Positions 25,489 to 32,226 of a stretch of 64,000 bases of DNA are shown here, piece after piece. The stretch comes from Psychrobium sp051201665 (GTDB lineage Bacteria > Pseudomonadota > Gammaproteobacteria > Enterobacterales > Psychrobiaceae), in NCBI RefSeq assembly GCF_051201665.1, contig NZ_CP179211.1, forward strand, positions 1-64,000, read 5' to 3'. Every line of letters begins with the position of its first letter. Within the stretch, counting starts at the first letter, position 1. The translations under genes were made by a program, and so were the position numbers. The notes beneath the pieces were generated by a model. The model had not been told where the DNA came from. It saw nothing but the letters and a program-made list of their open reading frames with translations, and searched no databases.

Positions 25489-27402
25489 GTGTCAGATATT
25501 AATCTAAATGTAAAAGAACTCATTAAATATTACTGCGTAATGCAAGTTCCACCTGAGTATGCCTTATTGGTCAAAGGGCCATGGGGTTGTGGTAAGTCTC
25601 ATCTTGTTAAAGACTCGATTGAGCAGCTTAAGGAATCTGACACTGAGCTTAAATTTCTCTATGTAAGTTTGTATGGCGTTAATAATATTGGTGATATTGA
25701 AGATAAATTTTTTGAACAGCTTAACCCTATACTTGCTAGTAAACCGCTGGTCTTTGCTGGTCGTATTGCAAAAGGAGTTTTGAAAGGTGCATTAAAATTA
25801 GATCTCGATGGTGATGGCAAAGCGGATGCTACAGCCAATTTGTCCGTACCTGACATCAATTTAGCTGATTATTTAACAGACACAAAAAATTGTATTTTGG
25901 TATTTGATGATCTTGAGCGCTGCGCTTTAAATTTGCAGGTGATCTTGGGTTATATCAATTATTTTGTTGAAAAAGATGGCTATAAGGTTGTCCTAATTGC
26001 AGATGAAGATAAATTGCTAACTCATCAAGATGAAGGTGAAAATACTCACAACTGTTATACCAACATTAAAGAAAAGTTGATTGGTAAAACTGTCCAAGTT
26101 GAAGCTGATATTAATGCTGTTTTCGATAGTTTAGTAAATGAAATATTTATCGGAGATGTAATTGTTCACAACATAATAGCAAAAGAGGCTGTTAAGCGTA
26201 ATAAAGCGGTGATCATTAAAATATTTAATCAATCTGAGCATGAAAATCTACGTTCACTTAGAAAGGTTATTCTTGATTTGGCGCAGTGGTTTAACATTTT
26301 TGATGAAATGCTGATTAATAATGAAAGACTAGTTACCCAATTTCTATCGCTATTTATGGCGCTTTCTATGGAGATTCATGCTGGCGTCCTCAAGCCCAAA
26401 AAATTAAACAAACTTCTAAATTTTAATTACGTCTTAGATGGTTATGCCGATAATGATAATAGTGATATTCCTAACAAATTTGAGTTAATTAATGATAAAT
26501 ATGATTTAGACTTCAACGATATTTTATTTAGTGAAAGCTATTGGGTTCAGTTCTTCGATAAAGGCTATATTGACTCGGATAATATTGTTAATTCATTAAA
26601 AAATACCCAGTATTTCATGGAGGAAAGTACGCCTGATTGGAAACTGTTGTGGTATTTCATTAATCTGGAAGATGATGAGTTTGAACGGTTGCAAGAATCT
26701 GTACAGTTATCGTTAAATAATCGAGAGATTAATGATTTAGGTGCGATAAAACATATCGCTGGAATATTCTTATATCATTCCTCAATAGAGCTTAGTCAAA
26801 AGACTGCTTCTGATGTTGTTACTGAAATTTCGGATTACCTAGGTGATATATTTAGTAGCAAATGTGCCAACGTGTATGAGAAAATTTTTCAAGAGCTTAA
26901 TGGCTTTGGTGGATACTCTGGTTTGGCATACCAAGGCCGAGAAATTGCCGAGTTCGTTCAAATATCTGATCTTATTAATAGTCACATCGATAGTGCGTTG
27001 AACGAACAATTGGCTACCTCATCTGCTGATGTGCTCCTTGCAATGAAAGATAACCCTGAAGAGGTAATCCCCTTATTCGATGGTGATGATCGCGAGGTTA
27101 GCATTTATTTTAATAAGCCAATACTACAGCACATTGCTGTCGATGAGTTTTTAGACGCTTTCTTGAAAATGCCTAACCCCATCAAACGTGAATTAGGTCA
27201 TGTTTTAACCAAACGCTACGACGATTTGGATAAACATCGTGAATTAGTAAAGGAATGTGAGTGGTTCGAACAATTGACTAAGGCGATAGGGGCCAAACTT
27301 ACACCTATGGCGGGAGGTGTTTCAGTCTACATTCTGAAAAATACATATGAAAAGTTGAATGAAATACTATCAAAAAGAGCGCAAGTTACAGAAATTGCTT
27401 AA
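25489..27402 (+). CDS. KAP-type P-loop NTPase
   Basis: The 637-residue protein starts at GTG 25489 (TTG at 25486 is the alternative), with AGAG upstream. Walker A is GPWGCGKSH (~residues 30-38) and Walker B CILVFDDLERC (~135-145), and VVLIADEDKL shortly after fits the KAP/STAND-type sensor region. The ~400-residue C-terminal part is helical and unassigned. KAP NTPases are common in anti-phage defence islands, where they sense infection or drive an effector. It shares a cassette with the KwaB-like fragment, and the two may form one defence unit. Confidence 0.72.
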   Translation: MSDINLNVKELIKYYCVMQVPPEYALLVKGPWGCGKSHLVKDSIEQLKESDTELKFLYVSLYGVNNIGDIEDKFFEQLNPILASKPLVFAGRIAKGVLKGALKLDLDGDGKADATANLSVPDINLADYLTDTKNCILVFDDLERCALNLQVILGYINYFVEKDGYKVVLIADEDKLLTHQDEGENTHNCYTNIKEKLIGKTVQVEADINAVFDSLVNEIFIGDVIVHNIIAKEAVKRNKAVIIKIFNQSEHENLRSLRKVILDLAQWFNIFDEMLINNERLVTQFLSLFMALSMEIHAGVLKPKKLNKLLNFNYVLDGYADNDNSDIPNKFELINDKYDLDFNDILFSESYWVQFFDKGYIDSDNIVNSLKNTQYFMEESTPDWKLLWYFINLEDDEFERLQESVQLSLNNREINDLGAIKHIAGIFLYHSSIELSQKTASDVVTEISDYLGDIFSSKCANVYEKIFQELNGFGGYSGLAYQGREIAEFVQISDLINSHIDSALNEQLATSSADVLLAMKDNPEEVIPLFDGDDREVSIYFNKPILQHIAVDEFLDAFLKMPNPIKRELGHVLTKRYDDLDKHRELVKECEWFEQLTKAIGAKLTPMAGGVSVYILKNTYEKLNEILSKRAQVTEIA

Positions 27403-27518
27403 TAAACGCGTTAGTTAAACTAGAAAAATTAGGCTCAATTGTGGTCACTTTGTAACAAGCAAAATAAGCTGGATTCGTGACCGTTGAAGAATGGCTATTT
27501 AGATGAATAAATTTTAGG

Positions 27519-27526
27519 TTGGAATA
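27519..27526 (+). repeat. Cassette junction TTGGAATA
   Basis: Context TTTAGG-TTGGAATA-AAAGA, about 120 bp after the NTPase stop and 8 bp before the next ATG. Confidence 0.7.
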
Positions 27527-27534
27527 AAAGATAA

Positions 27535-27744
27535 ATGACAAAAGATGATTTTAATGAATGGGCTAAGAAATACGGCCTAAGCATTGAAGATGCGGGGGCG
27601 GTACTTGGCACATCAAGAGCCAATGCGTTTAAGTATGCTAACGGCTCAAGGCCAGTAAGTAAGGCTGTTCAATACGGCGCTGAGGCAATTGATTTACTGC
27701 CGAAAAAAGAAAGTCTCAAATTGATACAAAAAAGACTTGCTTAG
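27535..27744 (+). CDS. Small helix-turn-helix protein
   Basis: The 69-residue protein reads MTKDDFNEWAKKYGLSIEDAGAVLGTSRANAFKYANGSRPV, a helix-turn-helix of the XRE/Cro type (AGAVLGTSRANAFKYANG as recognition region), followed by a short helical tail. It probably represses the promoter at 27737 that drives the next gene. The pair might be an antitoxin-toxin module, but that is not shown. Confidence 0.7.
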   Translation: MTKDDFNEWAKKYGLSIEDAGAVLGTSRANAFKYANGSRPVSKAVQYGAEAIDLLPKKESLKLIQKRLA

Positions 27745-27764
27745 TCTCAAAGTGAGACTATAAT
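27737..27764 (+). promoter_or_regulatory. Promoter with 19-bp palindromic operator
   Basis: TTGCTT (27737-27742) and TATAAT (27759-27764), 16-bp spacer. TAGTCTCA-AAG-TGAGACTA (27742-27760) is a perfect inverted repeat filling the spacer, matching the architecture at hicAB. It starts inside the end of the HTH gene. Confidence 0.68.
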
Positions 27765-27796
27765 AGTTGTTAAGTAAATTAATTGAGTAAAAACAA

Positions 27797-28078
27797 ATGA
27801 GAACATTAACATTCGAGCAGATTTCAGATGGCCGTTTTGGTGGGACTGAAAATAAGCTTAATGAAATTACAAATAATGTATTAGTCAAACTAAATGCATT
27901 AACTGGCGTAAAAGTAATTACCGAAGAAGTTCGCAAATTAGATTTTCCTGACGCTCCTAGCTGGAGGCAACGATTTTACGTTACAAAAACAGGAAGAAAT
28001 GTCACTTGGAATGAAATATATGCAGCGGTCAATAGTGTGAAAGCCGTGCCATTTGATTTTAAGAGCGTGAAACTATAG
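27797..28078 (+). CDS. Small hypothetical protein downstream of HTH gene
   Basis: The 93-residue protein (MRTLTFEQISDGRFGG, then SWRQRFYVTKTGRNVTWNEIYAAV) is basic and mixed alpha/beta. It follows the palindromic promoter and has no other neighbour in its cassette. A toxin or small effector controlled by the HTH protein is possible, but nothing in the sequence proves it. Confidence 0.55.
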   Translation: MRTLTFEQISDGRFGGTENKLNEITNNVLVKLNALTGVKVITEEVRKLDFPDAPSWRQRFYVTKTGRNVTWNEIYAAVNSVKAVPFDFKSVKL

Positions 28079-28135
28079 TGGTAACAATTTACATGCGTTC
28101 GAATTGAGCGCATGAGTAAGTTAATTATTAACGTA

Positions 28136-28143
28136 TTGGAATA
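28136..28143 (+). repeat. Cassette junction TTGGAATA
   Basis: Context AACGTA-TTGGAATA-CAAGG. Confidence 0.7.
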
Positions 28144-28163
28144 CAAGGAATAACGGAGAACAG

Positions 28164-28655
28164 ATGATTACTTTAACGATAAAAAAAATAAGAACTAAAG
28201 GGGGTGTTTTTATCCTAGCTGCCTTTTTTTCAGTATTACCATTTACTTCTTCAGGAAATAATTACGCTATTACTGCTATGAAAGGTGAGGTTACATTTGA
28301 TTATTCTAATAACGATGGGAGTTATTTTATTGGCTCTGGGGCAGCATTATTTGAAATTCATTTTTCTAGTGCAAGTAATCGTGCCGTTCATATTTACAAA
28401 GATCCGTCAACTATTCAAAAAATAGCCTTAGCCTATGAAGCTGATTCTTTTGCAGAGATAGGCGATGCTAAAAGGCTCGACTATTCATCCAGAACAAGAA
28501 CGCCCCATATTAATGAAATAGTAGTGCTTGTCAATAAATCAGGTTATTACGCGGCTATTAAAATTCAAGAAGTACGGGCTAGAAGTCATAAAGCGAAAAG
28601 AGATAAAGTTACTTTTTCGTATGTTATTAATGATAAACAAAGTTCGGTTTTTTAA
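28164..28655 (+). CDS. Exported hypothetical protein
   Basis: The 163-residue protein has a signal peptide-like start (basic MITLTIKKIRTKGG, then hydrophobic VFILAAFFSVLPFTSSG). The mature part is beta-rich (GEVTFDYSNNDGSYFIGSGAALFEIHFSS, VTFSYVINDKQSSVF). It is the only gene in its cassette and has GGAG about eight bases before the ATG. Periplasmic or surface location is inferred; function unknown. Confidence 0.6.
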   Translation: MITLTIKKIRTKGGVFILAAFFSVLPFTSSGNNYAITAMKGEVTFDYSNNDGSYFIGSGAALFEIHFSSASNRAVHIYKDPSTIQKIALAYEADSFAEIGDAKRLDYSSRTRTPHINEIVVLVNKSGYYAAIKIQEVRARSHKAKRDKVTFSYVINDKQSSVF

Positions 28656-28668
28656 TTAAAAATTAACA

Positions 28669-28676
28669 TTGGAATA
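28669..28676 (+). repeat. Cassette junction TTGGAATA
   Basis: Context TTAACA-TTGGAATA-AATAA. Confidence 0.7.
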
Positions 28677-28693
28677 AATAAAAATTCTTAATA

Positions 28694-29086
28694 ATTAGAT
28701 GGTCACAGTACCGCTGGGAAAACGTTGAACAATACTTATCTGATATTAGTGTTTTAAGCATTTCGTTTGAGCTATTAAATGATAAGAGAAACATTGATTA
28801 CCATTTATTTAGGGGTCATGACGATTCAGATTGTGAATTGAGGTTTATTTCAGGAAATTTAGCGGCAAAAGATAAAAAACATGAATGTTGGACTACAAGC
28901 AGGTCTATCGCAAATAGTTTTGCAATAAGGAAAGAAAATGGGGTTCTTATGGAGAAATCGGTTAGTTCAAAAGAGGTCTTATTTGATGTTCGAGTTCTTA
29001 CCAACTCTCTGTCTGAAAAAGTTAAGTGTAAATATTATGATCTTCAAAATCTTGAAGAAGAAGTGGTCTTAAAGGTGTTGGAATAG
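28694..29086 (+). CDS. FRG/ADP-ribosyltransferase-like small protein without a normal start
   Basis: The frame is open from 28682 and reads IRWSQYRWENVEQYLSDIS, YHLFRGHDDSDCELRF, CWTTSRSIANSFAIRKENGV. The FRG motif and a later W-T-T-S segment recall FRG and ADP-ribosyltransferase-like folds, by memory only. No ATG exists upstream of the first conserved residues; ATT at 28694 or TTG at 28838 would have to serve, so a 5' truncation is likely. The last codons TTG GAA TAG are the cassette junction. It could be the remnant of a toxin. Confidence 0.45.
   Translation: MRWSQYRWENVEQYLSDISVLSISFELLNDKRNIDYHLFRGHDDSDCELRFISGNLAAKDKKHECWTTSRSIANSFAIRKENGVLMEKSVSSKEVLFDVRVLTNSLSEKVKCKYYDLQNLEEEVVLKVLE
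29078..29085 (+). repeat. Cassette junction TTGGAATA supplying a stop codon
   Basis: Reads Leu-Glu-stop at the end of the preceding frame. Confidence 0.7.
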
Positions 29087-29160
29087 AACGTCGATTTACA
29101 AAACGCGAAAATCGGCGCTACATTTTGTCGATATGTCGAAGTTAAGCAAATATTGGAATA
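29087..29160 (+). pseudogene. 74-bp cassette remnant ending in junction TTGGAATA
   Basis: A frame open across the piece reads VDLQNAKIGATFCRYVEVKQILE then TAG; again the last codons are TTG GAA TAG (junction 29153-29160). It looks like the last two dozen residues of a gene whose body was deleted. It is the last junction before the conjugation genes. Confidence 0.45.
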
Positions 29161-29280
29161 GGGAGTGTAGCAACCATATTTAATTAATAATTAAAAAAAT
29201 CTAAAAACGGTTAAAAAATTACCTCTATTGAATCACTAAATCTGTAAATATTTATTGTCGATAATAAATGAGCGCTTACA

Positions 29281-29775
29281 GTGTTAAAAAAAATAATAGT
29301 TACGTCAGTGTTATTCCTTTCTATCTTTCTCCTCTTTGAGTTATTTTTGCTGAGGTTCGTATTTTCATTCCCAGCGCCATTACACAGTTGTTTAGATGCC
29401 AGCCTTTTTATTATTGACAAGTGGGACAAACAATATACTCGTGGAGACGTCATGGCGTTTGAATTTCAACGTGATAACGATATCGTTTATGGTGATAAAT
29501 CAATGCAGTTTATAAAAAGAATATCTGCAACTGGTGGTGATCTAGTCAAGATTAAATCGTCTCACGTATCAATTAATGAAAATGCACCGATAGAGTTATC
29601 AATGATTCTCAGTGCGCATGCCTTAAAAGTAGATCCACAAGATTATGAAAGAGATATACAAGTGCCTGAAAATAGTTTTTTTGCGCTCGGTGAAACGTTG
29701 AATAGTTACGACTCTAGGTATTGGGGAACGTTAGATAACTCTAAAATAATAGGAAAAGCCTATGCCATTTTTTAG
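29281..29775 (+). CDS. trhF: S26-family signal peptidase of the conjugation system
   Basis: The 164-residue protein starts at GTG 29281. It has one N-terminal membrane helix (IIVTSVLFLSIFLLFELFLL), a region aligning with the catalytic Ser box (APLHSCLDASLFIIDKW), the Lys box (QFIKRISATGGDLVKI) and the C-terminal NSFFALGETLNSYDSRYWG typical of signal peptidase I. In F-type systems of the SXT/IncA/C group a peptidase of this kind (TrhF/TraF-like) sits between traC and traW and matures pilin or other exported proteins. It overlaps traW by 14 bp, confirming an operon. Confidence 0.85.
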   Translation: MLKKIIVTSVLFLSIFLLFELFLLRFVFSFPAPLHSCLDASLFIIDKWDKQYTRGDVMAFEFQRDNDIVYGDKSMQFIKRISATGGDLVKIKSSHVSINENAPIELSMILSAHALKVDPQDYERDIQVPENSFFALGETLNSYDSRYWGTLDNSKIIGKAYAIF

Positions 29776-30991
29776 CGTACTATTGGTGACGTTCATGCTG
29801 GTTTCATCAATCAATCTCTATGCTAAAGACTCTAACAGCGGGGATAAGTCTTGGTTGTCCAAGCAGCAGATGGAAGCTCAAAAGGCAATTAACAGTGCGA
29901 GAACTAATGGACTACTTGATGGCTTGGATTTAAATCCTAAGCTTTCACAAAAGCAGCTTGAAGAAGCGAATAAAGTAGCTCAAAAATCCTTAACGATTCT
30001 TAACAAGTCATTGCCGATTACACCACAGAAAAACAAACCAGCTAAATCTTTATTTGAAAATGTTGATGGTGCCATCTTTATAAGCTTTTCGATGCCACGA
30101 ACAGCAATTATTGAAGCACTAAAAGTGGCAAGCACCAATAACTTGACTGTAATTATAAAAGGTTTTATCGCTAATACAAAAGATATAAGGCCTACTTTGA
30201 AAGTGGTAAATGAATTGTCTTCAGCGGCTGGTGTAGAGCCTAATATTGGTATTGATCCTATTGAATTTGACCGTTACAGCGTTAGTGCTGTGCCGACAAT
30301 TGTACTTAAGAGTAATGGAAGGGTAACTAAAGCTGCAGGTTTATTAAATATTGAGTTTGTTAGTAATGCTCATGCAGATATCCAAGAAAGAGATTCTTTT
30401 TTCGACATGGGAGTGCACGGACCGATTTTTAACGTTGAAGAGTTATCAATCATAGAGTCGATGAAATCGTCAATCAAAGATATCGACTGGGAGCAGAAAA
30501 AAGCGAATGCCGTTAAACGGTTTTGGTCAAATCAAAAACAGGTTGTCCTACCTGACTCTATTACAAATGAAGCATGGCAAATAGATCCTACGGTTCGCGT
30601 TAGAAAAGATATTAAAAATTCAAAAGGGCTGATATTAGCGCGTGCTGGTCAAGTGACTAATCCTTTTAAAAAATTCAATATTAAGATAACCATCTTAATT
30701 ATCAATGCGGCTAAAAATGAACAATTACAATGGGCAAAACATCAGATTAAATCTAGCTTAGGTGCATTTCAAATCCACGTAACAGGTATCAATGCAAAAG
30801 CCGGCTGGAAAGACATTGAGCGTATTAGAAGTGAATTGGGTGCGCCTATATTCAAAATGCCTGATGAAGTACGTACTAAATTTAGTGTAAAAGCCTTACC
30901 TACTAAAATATCAACAAACAATGATGGAACGCTAAACGTTGAGCAGTTTAATTCTCGTGAGTTAATTAAGACGTCAAGGGAACTTAAATGA
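29762..30991 (+). CDS. traW: TraW/TrbC-type conjugation assembly protein
   Basis: The 409-residue exported protein has an N-terminal hydrophobic signal (VLLVTFMLVSSINLYA). Its middle (IFISFSMPRTAIIEALKVASTNN, YSVSAVPTIVL) matches the F-type TrbC domain, and the C-terminal half (ITNEAWQIDPTVRVRKDIKNSKGLILARAGQVTNPFK) the TraW domain. This TrbC-TraW fusion is known from SXT-like elements. It works in the periplasm in pilus assembly. A second TrbC-like repeat appears at the C-terminus (KFSVKALPTKI). Overlaps both neighbours. Confidence 0.88.
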   Translation: MPFFSVLLVTFMLVSSINLYAKDSNSGDKSWLSKQQMEAQKAINSARTNGLLDGLDLNPKLSQKQLEEANKVAQKSLTILNKSLPITPQKNKPAKSLFENVDGAIFISFSMPRTAIIEALKVASTNNLTVIIKGFIANTKDIRPTLKVVNELSSAAGVEPNIGIDPIEFDRYSVSAVPTIVLKSNGRVTKAAGLLNIEFVSNAHADIQERDSFFDMGVHGPIFNVEELSIIESMKSSIKDIDWEQKKANAVKRFWSNQKQVVLPDSITNEAWQIDPTVRVRKDIKNSKGLILARAGQVTNPFKKFNIKITILIINAAKNEQLQWAKHQIKSSLGAFQIHVTGINAKAGWKDIERIRSELGAPIFKMPDEVRTKFSVKALPTKISTNNDGTLNVEQFNSRELIKTSRELK

Positions 30992-31125
30992 AAAACCTAC
31001 TTTTAGTGTCGTTGGGGGTGATGATTGGTATCTATTTAATGGCAAATCATCCGTCTGTGGCTCAATTAATTTGGGACACGGCGATAGAGTGGATGGCAAG
31101 GATTGAAGCCATGTTGCAAAGGTAA
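30988..31125 (+). CDS. 45-residue membrane protein between traW and traU
   Basis: ATGA overlap with the traW stop. The protein MKNLLLVSLGVMIGIYLMAN... has one membrane helix and a short amphipathic tail ending IEAMLQR. It lies in the same transcript as traW and traU. Small inner-membrane proteins occur at this place in related operons, but the role is unknown. Confidence 0.7.
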   Translation: MKNLLLVSLGVMIGIYLMANHPSVAQLIWDTAIEWMARIEAMLQR

Positions 31126-31129
31126 AAAT

Positions 31130-32224
31130 ATGAATTTTTTTAAGCTATTTTTTATAATCATCCCAATGGTATTTGTTTTAAAAGTTTCAGCAAATGCGGC
31201 TGATGGCAAAAGTGATTTTGGTTGTAATGATGCGAAAATTTTTAGTGGGATAGTCGAAGATATATGTTGGTCATGCTTTCTTCCTGTTCGGCTTATGGGT
31301 GCTGGTTCAAAGCCTGATGGTGCTGCTGATTCAACGCCATTATGCATGTGTAAAGATAGAGCAGGAATTCCTGAATTTGGCTATCAATTAGGGATGTGGA
31401 AGCCAGCGAGATTAATAGAATTAGTTACAACGCCGTGGTGTAGTCCGTCTCTTGGCGGTATTAAATTACAAGATGATTTATTTTCTTTAGGCGCCGGTGC
31501 CAATATTCCAGCTGACGAGGACGTTTCTAATATCGCTAATTATCAATACCACTATTTCTCATTTCCAATTTTTGAAATGTTAGAAATATTGTATTTACCT
31601 AATTGCGGTAGTGACTATGTTGATTTTGACTTGATGTATTTATCTGAGCTTGATCCTACTTGGCAAAATGATTTATTGGCAATTGTCTTGTCTCCTGAAG
31701 CCGTTATTTTTGCAAACCCTATCGCTAAAGCATGGTGCACGGCTGACTGTATTTTAACGACAAATGGCGTATCTCAAGAATCTACGTATGGGTGTGCAGG
31801 CTGTGATGGGTCGCTATATCCATTTACTGGCAATGTTAATTATGGGGATGATCCTGTTAGGGTTAGTTCCTTATTGTCTCAGCGTGTACTAGCCTCCCTA
31901 CATCGAAAAGGATTAGCACGAAAAACAATTGGAAATGCAGCTATGTGTAAAGCTGAGTTTTGGCCAATGATACCTAAATCTCAATACAAGATGTCCATGC
32001 TTTATCCTGTTCCAGAAGCATCATCAGATAAAAATCCAATGACTGATAATGGAACCCCATTAGCCAAAGATCGAAAAACATGTTGTCACCCTTTAGGTGA
32101 GTCTATTCATAAGTGGTCTACTGCGGCTGGTGGGCGAGTAAGGCCAGGAAAAGAAGATTTTGTTTACATGGCTTGGCGATATAGTGATTGCTGCGTTATT
32201 AATCAACCTGCAGGTAGTGATTAG
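31130..32224 (+). CDS. traU: TraU conjugation protein
   Basis: The 364-residue protein starts at ATG 31130 with AAAGG upstream. The signal peptide FKLFFIIIPMVFVLKVSANA is followed by the Cys-rich TraU body: DICWSCFLPVRLMGAG, PLCMCKDRAGIPEFGYQLGMWKPARLIE, and a C-terminal CCHPLGESIHKW and DCCVIN. TraU is a periplasmic protein needed for DNA transfer more than for pilus growth in F. Neighbours traW and traN fix the identity. Confidence 0.94.
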   Translation: MNFFKLFFIIIPMVFVLKVSANAADGKSDFGCNDAKIFSGIVEDICWSCFLPVRLMGAGSKPDGAADSTPLCMCKDRAGIPEFGYQLGMWKPARLIELVTTPWCSPSLGGIKLQDDLFSLGAGANIPADEDVSNIANYQYHYFSFPIFEMLEILYLPNCGSDYVDFDLMYLSELDPTWQNDLLAIVLSPEAVIFANPIAKAWCTADCILTTNGVSQESTYGCAGCDGSLYPFTGNVNYGDDPVRVSSLLSQRVLASLHRKGLARKTIGNAAMCKAEFWPMIPKSQYKMSMLYPVPEASSDKNPMTDNGTPLAKDRKTCCHPLGESIHKWSTAAGGRVRPGKEDFVYMAWRYSDCCVINQPAGSD

Positions 32225-32226
32225 TT

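Noticed and set aside
17739..29160. Classical integron with attC sites
   Set aside because: Most stop-to-junction gaps are 5-10 bp, the core TTGGAATA does not fit the GTTRRRY rule, and no integron-type integrase with its extra domain is present.
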